DNA of 64,000 nt from Pseudonocardia sp. (GCF_029263155.1 NZ_JAJCYB010000111.1:122039-186038), one strand, 5' to 3'; shown: positions 16,348 to 24,968, numbered from the stretch's first letter. Translations and numbers: made by a program. Notes: a model not told the origin generated them from the letters alone.

Positions 16348-16739
16348 CCGACGAGGCCGTCGCGGCATGGGAGTCCGTCGGGGAGGTGCTGGCCGGCACC
16401 GCGCACCGTCTGCTCGACGCCGTGCCGGTGACCGCCCGGATCATCGCCGACGTGGAACGGGACTGGCGCGACGAGCTGGGCCGGGAGTGGGTCGAGCGGG
16501 CCCACCTCGTGCGCCGCGCCCTGGTGCGGGAGCTGGACGCGACGCTCGATGCGGCGGCGGCGGTCGCCGATGCCCTGCGACCGGGACCGGCCGACGAGGA
16601 GACCCGGGCGATCGGTGCCGCGGGGCACGGACGGCCGTCGGTTGGTGGTCCCCGCCCGGGCGGGCCGCGGCTGGGCGACACCGCCGTCGAGCGGGCCGAC
16701 GACGAGCGTGGGGTGCGGATCGCCCAGCTCGGCGAGTAG
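16344..16739 (+). CDS. Hypothetical protein coupled to the preceding small gene
   Basis: 131 aa, GTG start overlapping the previous stop (GTGA). Residues 1-85 are amphipathic helix (SVGEVLAGTAHRLLDAVP, RDELGREWVERAHLVRRALVRELDATLDAA). The last ~45 are Gly/Pro-rich and disordered. The pair architecture (two small helical proteins, coupled) resembles a secreted heterodimer such as WXG100/LXG partners, but no diagnostic motif is present. A 22-bp repeat array begins immediately at the stop codon. Confidence 0.65.
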   Translation: MTDEAVAAWESVGEVLAGTAHRLLDAVPVTARIIADVERDWRDELGREWVERAHLVRRALVRELDATLDAAAAVADALRPGPADEETRAIGAAGHGRPSVGGPRPGGPRLGDTAVERADDERGVRIAQLGE

Positions 16740-16795
16740 CCCGACTCGCGCGCACGCAGGGCCCGACTCGCGCGCATGCAGGGCCCGACTCGCGG
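16740..16795 (+). repeat. 22-bp tandem repeat, 3 copies, locus 2 of 3
   Basis: Units begin at 16740, 16762 and 16784; the third is truncated. It fills the gap between two convergent genes and starts at the last base of the upstream stop codon. Confidence 0.95.
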
Positions 16796-16799
16796 GGGG

Positions 16800-17645
16800 T
16801 CAGGGGCGGGTGGTGAGTTCCGTGCCGGAGACCTTGCCGTCGATCAGCGCGGCGGCGGCTTCCTCGCCGCACAGCTCACGGAGCAGGAATGCGGTGACCA
16901 GCGCACGGGTGAGCCGGCGGGTCCGCGAGTCGGGGCTGCCGGCGAGGATCAGGTCGGTCCAGTGCCGGCCGTCCAGGAAGCCGGTGTGGGTGGCCTTCTT
17001 CAGCGTGCGCAGCACGACGGGCCCACCCGCGGCCGCCGCCACCGGCTCCGCGTGCCCGGCGGCGGGGGCGACCGTGTCCTTGCCCGCGGTCAGGTGCAGC
17101 GTCGGCACGGTGACGGTCCGGGCGGCGTCGAGTGCCGAGGGGCGCGTCTGGGCCATCGCGACGGTGACGACGGCGGACACGCGGGGGTGTCCGGCCGCCG
17201 CGAGGATCGCGACGCCGCCGCCGATGCCGTGCCCGGCGAACGCGGTGCGGCGGGAGTCGACACTGATCCGGCCGTCTCCCAGGCGCACGCCCGCGCAGAC
17301 CTCCAGCGTGGTGCGCAGGTCGGCGGCGAAGCCGGCGTGGCTGGGCAGCACGCCGCGGTGGCTGCCCGGAGCCGCGGCCACGATGCCCCAGGACGCCAGG
17401 TGGCGCAGCAGGTCGGCGTAGCGCTCGGCGGGCTGCAGCCAGTCGTGCCCGAACGCCACGGCCGGCAGCCCGAGGCCCTCCTCGGGCGCGAACACCACGC
17501 CCGGGATGCCGACCATGCCGAGGTCGCCGCGCAGCGTGGGCAGCGGTCCGGGGCGGGAGAGCTGGTCCAGGGCGTCCTTGCCGCCGCGCAGCGCGGCGAG
17601 CTGCGCGTGCACGGCCTTGGGGGACGACGTGCGGGTCCGGGTCAC
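16800..17645 (-). CDS. Alpha/beta-hydrolase-like protein lacking the nucleophile Ser
   Basis: 281 aa, dienelactone/alpha-beta hydrolase fold: PAVAFGHDW after strand 3, a nucleophile-elbow position at AFAGHGIGGGVAILAA, PTLHLTAGKDTVAPA around the acid, and THTGFLDG with the late His. The elbow, normally GxSxG, reads GHGIGG, so the catalytic Ser is Gly; I checked the codon (GGC). It may be a non-hydrolytic family member or use another residue. GTG 17645 starts the first conserved residues (TRTRTSSPKAVHAQLAALR). Convergent with the preceding pair, divergent from nnrD/E (69-bp gap). Confidence 0.75.
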   Translation of the reverse strand: MTRTRTSSPKAVHAQLAALRGGKDALDQLSRPGPLPTLRGDLGMVGIPGVVFAPEEGLGLPAVAFGHDWLQPAERYADLLRHLASWGIVAAAPGSHRGVLPSHAGFAADLRTTLEVCAGVRLGDGRISVDSRRTAFAGHGIGGGVAILAAAGHPRVSAVVTVAMAQTRPSALDAARTVTVPTLHLTAGKDTVAPAAGHAEPVAAAAGGPVVLRTLKKATHTGFLDGRHWTDLILAGSPDSRTRRLTRALVTAFLLRELCGEEAAAALIDGKVSGTELTTRP

Positions 17646-17701
17646 AGCCCAGAACCGTAGTACCGCTGATCGTCCCGCGCTGCATCCGGGCGGAACCCTC
17701 G

Positions 17702-17707
17702 TAGCCT
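17702..17707 (+). promoter_or_regulatory. -10 hexamer TAGCCT for leaderless nnrD/E
   Basis: TAGCCT ends seven bases before ATG 17715, with no SD in between. Confidence 0.5.
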
Positions 17708-17714
17708 CGGGCTC

Positions 17715-19214
17715 ATGCAGGGTGTGTGGACGGCGGACGCGATCCGGGCGGCCGAGGCGGCGATGATGGTGCACGTCCCGGGCGAGACGATCATGCGGCG
17801 GGCGGCGTACGGGCTGGCCGGTCACGTGCTCGGGGCCCTGCGTGCCGGCGGTGGAGGCACGACGCCGCGTGCCGGCGGTGGAGGCACGACGCCGCACCGG
17901 GGTGCCGTGGGGCGGCGGGTCGTGCTGCTGGTGGGGGCGGGGCACAACGGTGGCGACGCGTTGTGGGCGGGCTACGAGCTGCGCCGCCGTGGCGTCGCGG
18001 TCACCGCGGTGCTGCTGGCGCCCGAGCGTGCCTACGCGCCGGGACTGGCCGCGCTGCGCCGGGCGGGCGGGCGCGTCGTCGGGGCGGCGGCGGGAGTGGC
18101 GGCGGTCCGACGCGCCGATCTGGTGGTCGACGGCATCGTCGGGATCTCCGGGCGGGGCGCGCTGCGGGCCCCGGAGGCCGTGGTCGCGGCGCAGGAGGCC
18201 GGGGTCCCCGTCGTCGCCTGCGACCTGCCCAGCGGCGTGGACACCGACACCGGCCGGGTGTACGAGCCCGCGGTGCAGGCGGACGCCACCGTCACGTTCG
18301 GGGCGCGCAAGCCCGTGCACGTCCTGGCGGCGCCCCGGTGCGGGCCGGTGCACCTGGTCGACCTCGGGCTCGGCCCGTACCTCCCGGCGCCGCACGCCCA
18401 CGTGCTCGACGCGGCGGACGTGGCGGCCCGCTGGCCGCTGCCCGGGCCGTCCGACGACAAGTACAGCCAGGGGGTGGTCGGGATCGCCGCGGGCTCCGCG
18501 ACCTACCCGGGTGCGGCGGTGCTCGCCGCCGGGGCCGCGGTGCTCGCGACGAGCGGGATGGTGCGCTACGCCGGGACGGGCGCGGAGGCGGTGCACGCGC
18601 GCTGGCCGGAGGTGGTCGCCACGCCGGACGTCGGGTCCGCGGGCCGGACCCAGGCGTGGGCGGTCGGGCCGGGTTCGGGCACCGACGACGCCGGCCGCAC
18701 GACCGTCGAGGCGGCGTTGGCCCGCGACGTCCCGCTGTGTCTGGACGCGGACGCGATCACCCTGCTGGCGCAGCACGCCGACCTGCGCGCGGCGGTCCGC
18801 GGCCGCCCGGTGGTGCTCACCCCGCACGCCGGGGAGTTCGCGCGCCTGGCAGGCGACGTCGGGACCGACCGGGTCGGGGCCGCGCGCCGGGCGGCCGCGG
18901 AGCTGGGGGTGACGGTGCTGCTCAAGGGGCACGCCACGGTCGTCGCCGACCCGGACGGGCGGGCACTGGTGCACCCGTCGACGACGTCCTTCGCCGCCAC
19001 GGCCGGATCGGGTGACGTGCTGTCCGGGATCATCGGCGCGTTGTTGGCCGCGGGCCTGGAGCCGTGGTGGGCGGCCGGGTGCGCGGCGTTCGTGCACGCG
19101 CGCGCCGCGGAGATCGCGGCGGCGGGCGTCCCGGCCCCGGCGTCGATGCTGCAGGCCGCGATCCCGGCGGCCGTTCGCGCGGTCCGGAACGAGATGGACC
19201 AGCCATCCGACTAA
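17715..19214 (+). CDS. nnrD: Bifunctional NAD(P)H-hydrate epimerase / ADP-dependent dehydratase
   Basis: Repairs hydrated NAD(P)H. The N-terminal YjeF epimerase half has VGAGHNGGDALWAG and DLPSGVDTDTG; the C-terminal ribokinase-like dehydratase half has PHAGEFARLAG, LLKGHATVVADP and the catalytic ATAGSGDVLSGIIGAL. 499 aa, normal for the fusion. A perfect 27-bp tandem duplication (17841-17894) adds RAGGGGTTP twice in a loop before the first Rossmann strand. Position between glmM and alr matches mycobacterial Rv3433c. Confidence 0.95.
   Translation: MQGVWTADAIRAAEAAMMVHVPGETIMRRAAYGLAGHVLGALRAGGGGTTPRAGGGGTTPHRGAVGRRVVLLVGAGHNGGDALWAGYELRRRGVAVTAVLLAPERAYAPGLAALRRAGGRVVGAAAGVAAVRRADLVVDGIVGISGRGALRAPEAVVAAQEAGVPVVACDLPSGVDTDTGRVYEPAVQADATVTFGARKPVHVLAAPRCGPVHLVDLGLGPYLPAPHAHVLDAADVAARWPLPGPSDDKYSQGVVGIAAGSATYPGAAVLAAGAAVLATSGMVRYAGTGAEAVHARWPEVVATPDVGSAGRTQAWAVGPGSGTDDAGRTTVEAALARDVPLCLDADAITLLAQHADLRAAVRGRPVVLTPHAGEFARLAGDVGTDRVGAARRAAAELGVTVLLKGHATVVADPDGRALVHPSTTSFAATAGSGDVLSGIIGALLAAGLEPWWAAGCAAFVHARAAEIAAAGVPAPASMLQAAIPAAVRAVRNEMDQPSD
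17841..17894 (+). repeat. Perfect 27-bp tandem duplication in nnrD
   Basis: 17841-17867 is repeated without change at 17868-17894, in frame, adding nine Gly/Thr-rich residues. Perfect identity suggests a recent event and possible length variation between strains. Confidence 0.95.
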
Positions 19215-19218
19215 GTCG

Positions 19219-19224
19219 TACCCT
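19219..19224 (+). promoter_or_regulatory. -10 hexamer TACCCT for the toxin-antitoxin operon
   Basis: TACCCT lies six bases before the antitoxin ATG 19231, so the TA operon looks leaderless and its operator would lie just upstream, inside the 3' end of nnrD. Confidence 0.5.
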
Positions 19225-19230
19225 TGGTCC

Positions 19231-19452
19231 ATGCCCGAGTTCGGCGTCCACGAGGCCAAGACCCACTTCTCCAAGCTGCTGGAGCGTGCGCTCAACGGTG
19301 AGGACGTGGTGATCACCCGGTCCGGTGAGCCGCTGGTGAGGCTGGTTCCGGTGCAGCGCAGGAGGAAGCCCAACTTCGGCTACGCCCAGGGGACCATCAC
19401 GATCCCCGACGACTTCGACGAGACACCCGAGGAGTTCCGGGACTACATGTGA
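19231..19452 (+). CDS. Phd/YefM-type antitoxin
   Basis: 73 aa. N-terminal Phd/YefM fold: EFGVHEAKTHFSKLLERALNGEDVVITRSGEPLVRLVPV. The C-terminal arm (ITIPDDFDETPEEFRDYM) is acidic and would wrap the toxin. GTGA overlap with the PIN gene fixes the pair. Antitoxins of this fold bind their own operator and repress the operon. Confidence 0.9.
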   Translation: MPEFGVHEAKTHFSKLLERALNGEDVVITRSGEPLVRLVPVQRRRKPNFGYAQGTITIPDDFDETPEEFRDYM

Positions 19453-19841
19453 GGGTGCTGCTCGACGCGAACGTCGTCCTGGCTCTTGCCGGTGACCCCG
19501 GCCGGCTGCGACCGGAGGTCGTCCGGCTACTCGGCGAGGGCGCGACGACACTGGTCGTGTCGGTGGTGAGTCCGTGGGAGATCGCGATCAAGTGGAAGCT
19601 CGGGAAACTGCCGCTCCCCGACCACCCGCGCCCCTGGATCGCCCGGTTCCTGCGCGAGACCGGAGCCGTCGTGCTGCCCGTCGCGCTGGAACACGTCGTT
19701 CAGGTGGCCGATGTCCCGCGCCACCACGGCGACCCGTTCGACCGGCTGCTCATCGCCCAGGCGCAGGTGGAGGGCATGCCGATCGTCACCACCGACGCCT
19801 CGTTCGCCCGCTACGACGTGGACGTGATCACAGCCCGCTGA
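19449..19841 (+). CDS. PIN-domain toxin, VapC-like
   Basis: 130 aa PIN ribonuclease. Acidic metal-binding residues are in LLDANVVLALAG (Asp 6), SPWEIAIK (Glu), GDPFDRLLIAQA (Asp) and IVTTDASFARYD (Asp), so the active site is intact. It belongs to the PIN subgroup commonly paired with Phd-type antitoxins. Toxicity would come from RNA cleavage when the antitoxin is degraded. It is inserted between nnrD/E and alr, an insertion relative to the mycobacterial gene order I remember. Confidence 0.9.
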   Translation: MRVLLDANVVLALAGDPGRLRPEVVRLLGEGATTLVVSVVSPWEIAIKWKLGKLPLPDHPRPWIARFLRETGAVVLPVALEHVVQVADVPRHHGDPFDRLLIAQAQVEGMPIVTTDASFARYDVDVITAR

Positions 19842-19877
19842 GGTTCCGGGTCCCGGAGCGGATGCGATGATGCGGGC

Positions 19878-21020
19878 GTGAGTCAGTCGGGGACGGCGCG
19901 CGCCGAAGCAGTGGTGGACCTCGCCGCCGTGCGGCACAACGTCGCCGTGCTGGCCGCCTCCGCCCCGTCGGCGCAGGTCATGGCGGTGGTCAAGGCGGAC
20001 GGGTACGGGCACGGCGCCGAGCCGGTCGCGCGGGCCGCGCTGGCGGCGGGTGCGTCCTGGCTGGGCGTGTGCACGATCGAGGAGGCGCTCGACCTGCGGG
20101 CCGCGGGGATCGATGCGCCGCTGCTGTCCTGGCTGCACCTGCCCGACGACGACTTCGCGGCCGCCGTGGCCGCGGGGGTCGACCTCTCGGCGGCCTCGCG
20201 CGAGCACCTGGCCGCCGTACTCGCCGGGGCGCACGCGGCCGGGCGGCCGGCCCGGCTCCACCTGAAGATCGACACCGGGCTGTCGCGCAACGGAGCCCCG
20301 CCGTCCGCCTGGGCCGACCTGCTCGACGACGCCGCGAAGGCCGCGGCCGACGGCGCGTGCGAGGTCGTGGCCGTCTGGTCCCATCTCGCCCACGCCGACG
20401 CGCCGCACCACCCCACGCTCGACCGCCAGGCGTCGCGGCTGCAGGCGGCCTGGCAGGCCGCCCGCGACCGCGGTCTCGCGCCGCTGCGCCACCTGGCCAA
20501 CTCCGCGGCCACCCTCACCCGCCCCGACCTGCACCTCGACATCGTCCGGCCGGGCATCGCGGTCTACGGGCTCGATCCGCTCGACCGGCCCGTCGGCGAC
20601 AGCCCGCTGCGGCCCGCGATGACGCTGCGGGCGCGGGTGGCGCTGGTCAAGCGCGTGCCGGCCGGGGAGGGCGTGTCCTACGGCCACGAGTGGACCACCT
20701 CCGAGGAGACGACGTTGGCCCTGCTCCCCATCGGCTACGCCGACGGCGTGCCCCGGCGGCTCAACGCGGGTGGCCGGATGCGCGTGCTGCTCGGCGGTCG
20801 CGTGCTCCCCGTCGTCGGCCGGGTGTGCATGGACCAGGTCGTGGTCGACTGCGGCCCCGGTGCCGACGTCGCCGTGGGCGAGCACGCCGTGCTGTTCGGG
20901 CCCGGGGACCGGGGCGAGCCCACCGCCCAGGACTGGGCCGACGAGCTCGGCACCATCCACTACGAGGTGGCCACCGGCGTGCACGGGCGCCGCGTGACCC
21001 GGACCGTGGTGGGCGCATGA
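19878..21020 (+). CDS. alr: Alanine racemase
   Basis: PLP enzyme making D-alanine for peptidoglycan. PLP lysine in AVVKADGYGHGAEPVARAAL, second catalytic Tyr region in LLPIGYADGVPRRL, and VGRVCMDQVVVD. 380 aa, full length. GTG 19878 with a GATGAT hexamer six bases upstream (possible leaderless start). It heads an operon joined by start/stop overlaps through tsaD, apart from an 80-bp gap before tsaB. Confidence 0.97.
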   Translation: MSQSGTARAEAVVDLAAVRHNVAVLAASAPSAQVMAVVKADGYGHGAEPVARAALAAGASWLGVCTIEEALDLRAAGIDAPLLSWLHLPDDDFAAAVAAGVDLSAASREHLAAVLAGAHAAGRPARLHLKIDTGLSRNGAPPSAWADLLDDAAKAAADGACEVVAVWSHLAHADAPHHPTLDRQASRLQAAWQAARDRGLAPLRHLANSAATLTRPDLHLDIVRPGIAVYGLDPLDRPVGDSPLRPAMTLRARVALVKRVPAGEGVSYGHEWTTSEETTLALLPIGYADGVPRRLNAGGRMRVLLGGRVLPVVGRVCMDQVVVDCGPGADVAVGEHAVLFGPGDRGEPTAQDWADELGTIHYEVATGVHGRRVTRTVVGA

Positions 21021-22153
21021 AGCGGCCCGGGGTGTGGCAGACCGTCGGGGTCGCGGGCGGCGTGGTCGGGGCGGCGGCCACCGGCGTCGCGGTCGGCGCG
21101 GCCGCCCGGAAGCGCCAGAAGATCGCCGCGGACCGCCGCAGGCTGGCCACGCAGCTGTCCGAGGGCACGTCGGAGCCGGGCACGCTGCCCCCCGGTGAGC
21201 TGTCCTCGGTCACCGCCGACGACGGGGTCCGGCTCTCCTGCGAGGAGATCGACACCTCGGGCGGGCAGGCGGAGCTGACGGTCGTGCTCGTGCACGGGTT
21301 CGCGCTCGACCGCCGCACCTGGCACTTCCAGCGCCGCTCGCTCGCGGAGGTGGCCGATCCCGCGGTGCGGCTGGTGCTCTACGACCAGCGCAGCCACGGC
21401 CGCTCCGAGCGGGCGCCGCGGGAGAGCTGCACCATCGGCCAGCTCGGTGCCGACCTGGCCGCCGTGATCCGCGCGCTGGCGCCGGAGGGGCCGCTGGTGC
21501 TGGTCGGGCACTCGATGGGCGGCATGACGATCATGGCGCTGGCCGAGGACCAGCCCGACCTGTTCACCGAGCGGGTGCTGGGCGTGGCACTCGTGTCGAC
21601 CTCGGCGGGCGAGGTGGCCAGCGCCGGGCTGCAGGGCGCCCTGCTCGCCCGCAACAACCCGCTCACCCGCGGTGTCGGGCTGCTCGCGCGCCTGCAGCCC
21701 AAGCTGGTGGACGTGGTCCGCGGCGTCGCGGGCGACCTGATCTGGGCCATCACCCGCAGCTTCGCCTACGGCGACCGCAACGTGGCGCCGTGGCTGGTCG
21801 ACCTGGTCGACACCATGATCAGCACGAACGCGGTGGACGCGCTCACCGACTTCGTCGACACCGTCGGCAGCCACGACCGGGTGGCCGCGCTGCCGGCGCT
21901 GGCCAGCTGCGAGGTGCTGGTGGCCGCGGGCGACGCCGACCGCGTGATCCCCTACGGGCACTCCGAGCGGATCGCCGCCGAGCTGCCCCGCGCCATGCTG
22001 GTGCGCTTCCCCGGCACGGGTCACCTGCCGATGCTCGAACAGCCCGACGAGATGGACGAGGTGCTGTCCGCCCTGCTGCGCCGCAGCGCCGACCGCACGG
22101 CGCCGGACCGCGCCGAACCGGGGCGGCGGCGCCGGTTCCGGCGGCGGGCGTGA
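21017..22153 (+). CDS. Membrane-anchored alpha/beta hydrolase
   Basis: 378 aa, ATG overlapping the alr stop (ATGA). An N-terminal hydrophobic helix (VGVAGGVVGAAATGVAVGAAA) anchors a classical alpha/beta hydrolase: oxyanion HGFALDRRTW, nucleophile VGHSMGGMTIMAL, Asp in AAGDADRVIPYGHSER and His in FPGTGHLPMLEQP, so the triad is complete. The substrate is unknown; coupling to alr suggests cell-envelope metabolism. Confidence 0.85.
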   Translation: MKRPGVWQTVGVAGGVVGAAATGVAVGAAARKRQKIAADRRRLATQLSEGTSEPGTLPPGELSSVTADDGVRLSCEEIDTSGGQAELTVVLVHGFALDRRTWHFQRRSLAEVADPAVRLVLYDQRSHGRSERAPRESCTIGQLGADLAAVIRALAPEGPLVLVGHSMGGMTIMALAEDQPDLFTERVLGVALVSTSAGEVASAGLQGALLARNNPLTRGVGLLARLQPKLVDVVRGVAGDLIWAITRSFAYGDRNVAPWLVDLVDTMISTNAVDALTDFVDTVGSHDRVAALPALASCEVLVAAGDADRVIPYGHSERIAAELPRAMLVRFPGTGHLPMLEQPDEMDEVLSALLRRSADRTAPDRAEPGRRRRFRRRA

Positions 22154-22638
22154 GCGGGCGGCCCCGTCCGGGGCTGACCGGCCCGGCCACCGTCGTGGAG
22201 CTTCCCGTGATGGCCGACACCGAGGCGCTGGGCGAGCGGCTGGCGGACGGGCTCGCCGCAGGCGACCTCCTCGTGCTGTCCGGCCCGCTGGGTGCGGGCA
22301 AGACCGCGTTCGTCCGCGGTCTCGCTCGCGGGCTCGGCGTGGCCGGTCCCGTCACCTCACCGACGTTCGTGATCGCACGCGAGCACCGGCCGCTGCCCGA
22401 GGGTGCCGGCGTGCCGCTGCTGCACGTCGACGCCTACCGGCTCGGCATGACCGGCGGTGACGTGGCCGCCCAGCTCGACGATCTCGACCTCGACACCGAT
22501 CTGGCCGACGCCGTGGTCGCGGTCGAGTGGGGCGAGGGCGTGGCCGAGCGTCTCGCCGCCCGGCACCTGTCGGTGCGCCTGGACCGGCGGCCCGACGACG
22601 TGCGCGTGGCGACCGTCTGCTGGGTGGGGGAGGCCTGA
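22150..22638 (+). CDS. tsaE: tRNA threonylcarbamoyladenosine biosynthesis ATPase TsaE
   Basis: 162 aa. Walker A GPLGAGKTAFVRGLARGLG, then SPTFVIAREH and HVDAYRL; VVAVEWGEGV is the conserved C-terminal motif. Works with TsaB and TsaD to make t6A37 on ANN-decoding tRNAs. The start GTG 22150 overlaps the hydrolase stop (GTGA), giving a 19-residue lead before the conserved MADTEALGERLADGL. Confidence 0.95.
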   Translation: MSGRPRPGLTGPATVVELPVMADTEALGERLADGLAAGDLLVLSGPLGAGKTAFVRGLARGLGVAGPVTSPTFVIAREHRPLPEGAGVPLLHVDAYRLGMTGGDVAAQLDDLDLDTDLADAVVAVEWGEGVAERLAARHLSVRLDRRPDDVRVATVCWVGEA

Positions 22639-22706
22639 CCCGGGAACTCGCGGCGCCCGACCGGTACCGGGGCGGGGGTGGGGGGCCCGGCCCGCGGGTC
22701 CGCTCG

Positions 22707-22712
22707 TAGGCT
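22707..22712 (+). promoter_or_regulatory. -10 hexamer TAGGCT for leaderless tsaB
   Basis: TAGGCT ends six bases before GTG 22719. This internal promoter argues against the slightly longer TTG start at 22713, which would directly abut the hexamer. Confidence 0.55.
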
Positions 22713-22718
22713 TTGCCC

Positions 22719-23390
22719 GTGCTCGTGCTGGCTCTCGACACCGCCACCCCCGCGGTCACCGCGGGCGTCGTCGAGCTGGCCGCGACCGGCGCCCGCCTCC
22801 GCTCCTGCCGCGTCGCCCACGATCCCCGCAAGCACGGCGAGCTGCTCATGCCCGGCGTGCTCGCGGCCTGCGCCGAGGCGGGGATCGGGCTGCGCGAGGT
22901 CGACGCCGTGGTCACCGGGGCCGGTCCCGGGCCGTTCACCGGGCTGCGGGTCGGGATGGTCACGGCGGCCACCCTCGGCGACGCGCTCGGCGTGCCCGTG
23001 CACGGGGTCTGCACGCTCGACGCGATCGCCCGCGACGCCGGCCCCGTGGCGGGCGGCAACCTGCTCGTCGCCACCGACGCCCGCCGCCGCGAGGTGTACT
23101 GGGCCGCCTACGACCCGCACGCGACGCGCCTGACCGGGCCGCACGTCGAGCGGCCTGCCGCCCTGGTCGCGCGGATCGCCGAGCTGGGCGTCGTGGCCGC
23201 GGCGGGCGGATCGGCCGAGGGTCTCGGGCTGCCGGTGCGGGAGCCCGGGGCCCCGTCGCCTGCCGGGCTGGTGGCGGTGGCCGCCGACGCCCTGCGTGCG
23301 GGCACGGTGCCCGGCCCCCTGGAACCGCTCTACCTGCGTCGCCCCGACGCCGCGGAGCCCGGCCCCCGCAAGGCGGTGAGCACGCCGTGA
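22719..23390 (+). CDS. tsaB: tRNA threonylcarbamoyladenosine biosynthesis protein TsaB
   Basis: 223 aa ASKHA-fold scaffold for TsaD. VLALDTATPAVTAGVV at the N-terminus, then VVTGAGPGPFTGLRVGMVTAATLGDALG and ATDARRREVYWA, all family signatures. It overlaps rimI by GTGA. Confidence 0.95.
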   Translation: MLVLALDTATPAVTAGVVELAATGARLRSCRVAHDPRKHGELLMPGVLAACAEAGIGLREVDAVVTGAGPGPFTGLRVGMVTAATLGDALGVPVHGVCTLDAIARDAGPVAGGNLLVATDARRREVYWAAYDPHATRLTGPHVERPAALVARIAELGVVAAAGGSAEGLGLPVREPGAPSPAGLVAVAADALRAGTVPGPLEPLYLRRPDAAEPGPRKAVSTP

Positions 23391-23860
23391 CCGTGCACAC
23401 CGACGATCTGCGCGAGTCGGACGCGCCGCGGTGCGCGGAGTTGGAGAAGCTGCTGTTCCCCGGCGACGACCCGTGGAGCGAGCGCTCGTTCCGCGACGAG
23501 ATCCGGATGGGACACCTCTACCGCGCGGCGCGCGACGGGGACCAGCTGGTCGGCTACGCCGGCCTGGCGTTCGTCGCGGCCCCCCCGCTCGCCGAGGCCG
23601 AGGTGCACACGATCGGCGTCGACCCCTCCCACCAGGGCCGTGGGGTCGGGCGCACGCTGCTGCGGGAACTGCTCGCCGCGGCCGACTCCGCCGCGGCCAC
23701 GGTGTTCCTGGAGGTGCGCACGGACAACGCCGCCGCGCGCGGGCTCTACGAGGCCGAGGGCTTCGTCGTGGTCGGCACGCGGAGGAACTACTACCGGCCC
23801 AGTGGCGCGGACGCCCACACCATGCGCCGGGAGCCCCGGACGGGAGCGGCGCGATCGTGA
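23387..23860 (+). CDS. rimI: Ribosomal protein S18-alanine N-acetyltransferase
   Basis: 157-aa GNAT acetyltransferase. CoA-binding motif in HTIGVDPSHQGRGVGRTLLRELL, then FLEVRTDNAAARGLYEAEGFVVVGTRRNYY, the RimI hallmark ending. GTG 23387 overlaps tsaB, and its TGA overlaps tsaD (GTGA). Conserved placement inside the tsa operon. Confidence 0.94.
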   Translation: MTVHTDDLRESDAPRCAELEKLLFPGDDPWSERSFRDEIRMGHLYRAARDGDQLVGYAGLAFVAAPPLAEAEVHTIGVDPSHQGRGVGRTLLRELLAAADSAAATVFLEVRTDNAAARGLYEAEGFVVVGTRRNYYRPSGADAHTMRREPRTGAARS

Positions 23861-24906
23861 TCGTCCTGGGGATCGAGACGTCGTGCGACGAGACCGGTGT
23901 CGGCGTCGTGCGCACCGACGGCGGCACCGCCACCCTGCTCGCCGACGCCGTGGCCTCCTCGGTCGACGAGCATGCCCGCTTCGGCGGCGTGGTGCCCGAG
24001 GTCGCCTCGCGCGCGCACCTGCAGGCGATGGTCCCCACCGTGCACCGCGCGCTGGCCACCGCCGGCGTCGCGGCCCGCGACGTCGACGCGGTCGCCGTCA
24101 CCGCCGGGCCGGGGCTGACCGGCGCCCTGCTGGTGGGGGTGGCCGCGGCCAAGGCGTACGCGGCTGCGTGGGACGTGCCGCTCTACGGCGTGAACCACCT
24201 GGCCGCGCACGTCGCGGTCGACACGCTGCAGCACGGACCGCTGCCCCCGTGCCTGGCGCTGCTGGTCTCCGGTGGGCACTCCAGCCTGCTCGACGTGCCC
24301 GACGTCGGCGGCCCGGTCACCCCGCTCGGCGCCACCATCGACGACGCCGCGGGCGAGGCGTTCGACAAGATCGCGCGGCTGCTCGGGCTGCCCTTCCCGG
24401 GCGGTCCGCACGTCGACCGGGTGGCCCGCGACGGCGACCCGCGGGCCGTCGCGTTCCCGCGCGGGCTCACCGGGCCGCGCGACGCACCCTTCGACTTCTC
24501 CTTCTCCGGCCTCAAGACCGCGGTCGCGCGCCACGTCGAGGCGCTCGAGCGCGCCGGCACCCCGATCCCGGTGGCCGATGTCGCGGCGAGCTTCCAGGAG
24601 GCCGTCGCCGACGTGCTCACCGCCAAGGCCGTGCGCGCCGCCCGCGAGCGCGGGATGGAGACGCTGCTGCTGGGCGGCGGGGTGGCGGCCAACTCCCGGC
24701 TGCGCGCCATGGCCCAGGAGCGCTGCGACGCCGTCGGCATCGCCCTGCGCGTGCCGCGGCCGGGACTGTGCACCGACAACGGGGCGATGGTCGCCGCGCT
24801 CGGCGCGCACCTGTTGGCCGCGGGCGCCACGCCGTCGGCGTTCGACCTGCCGGCCGACTCGTCGCTGCCCGTCACCGAGGTGCTGGTCGGCCCCGTCCGG
24901 TCGTGA
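23857..24906 (+). CDS. tsaD: tRNA N6-adenosine threonylcarbamoyltransferase TsaD
   Basis: 349 aa, catalytic subunit of t6A synthesis. ILGIETSCDETGVGVV at the N-terminus, the iron/zinc site VNHLAAHVAV (HxxxH), LLVSGGHSSLL, IDDAAGEAFDKIARLLGLPFPGG and the C-terminal CTDNGAMVA are all intact. Start GTG 23857 is coupled to rimI. End of the alr-tsaD run. Confidence 0.97.
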   Translation: MIVLGIETSCDETGVGVVRTDGGTATLLADAVASSVDEHARFGGVVPEVASRAHLQAMVPTVHRALATAGVAARDVDAVAVTAGPGLTGALLVGVAAAKAYAAAWDVPLYGVNHLAAHVAVDTLQHGPLPPCLALLVSGGHSSLLDVPDVGGPVTPLGATIDDAAGEAFDKIARLLGLPFPGGPHVDRVARDGDPRAVAFPRGLTGPRDAPFDFSFSGLKTAVARHVEALERAGTPIPVADVAASFQEAVADVLTAKAVRAARERGMETLLLGGGVAANSRLRAMAQERCDAVGIALRVPRPGLCTDNGAMVAALGAHLLAAGATPSAFDLPADSSLPVTEVLVGPVRS

Positions 24907-24933
24907 GCCGGGCGGCGACACCCCGGGCCACCG

Positions 24934-24968
24934 TTGAGCGGTTGGCACTCTCATGGGTAGAGTGCCAA
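24934..24968 (+). promoter_or_regulatory. groES promoter with CIRCE (HrcA operator)
   Basis: CIRCE inverted repeat TTGGCACTC-N9-GAGTGCCAA at 24942-24968 is perfectly symmetric. It overlaps a promoter with -35 TTGAGC (24934-24939) and -10 TAGAGT (24958-24963), 18-bp spacing. HrcA binding would block this promoter, giving heat-inducible groES-groEL1 expression. hrcA is not in the window. Confidence 0.9.
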
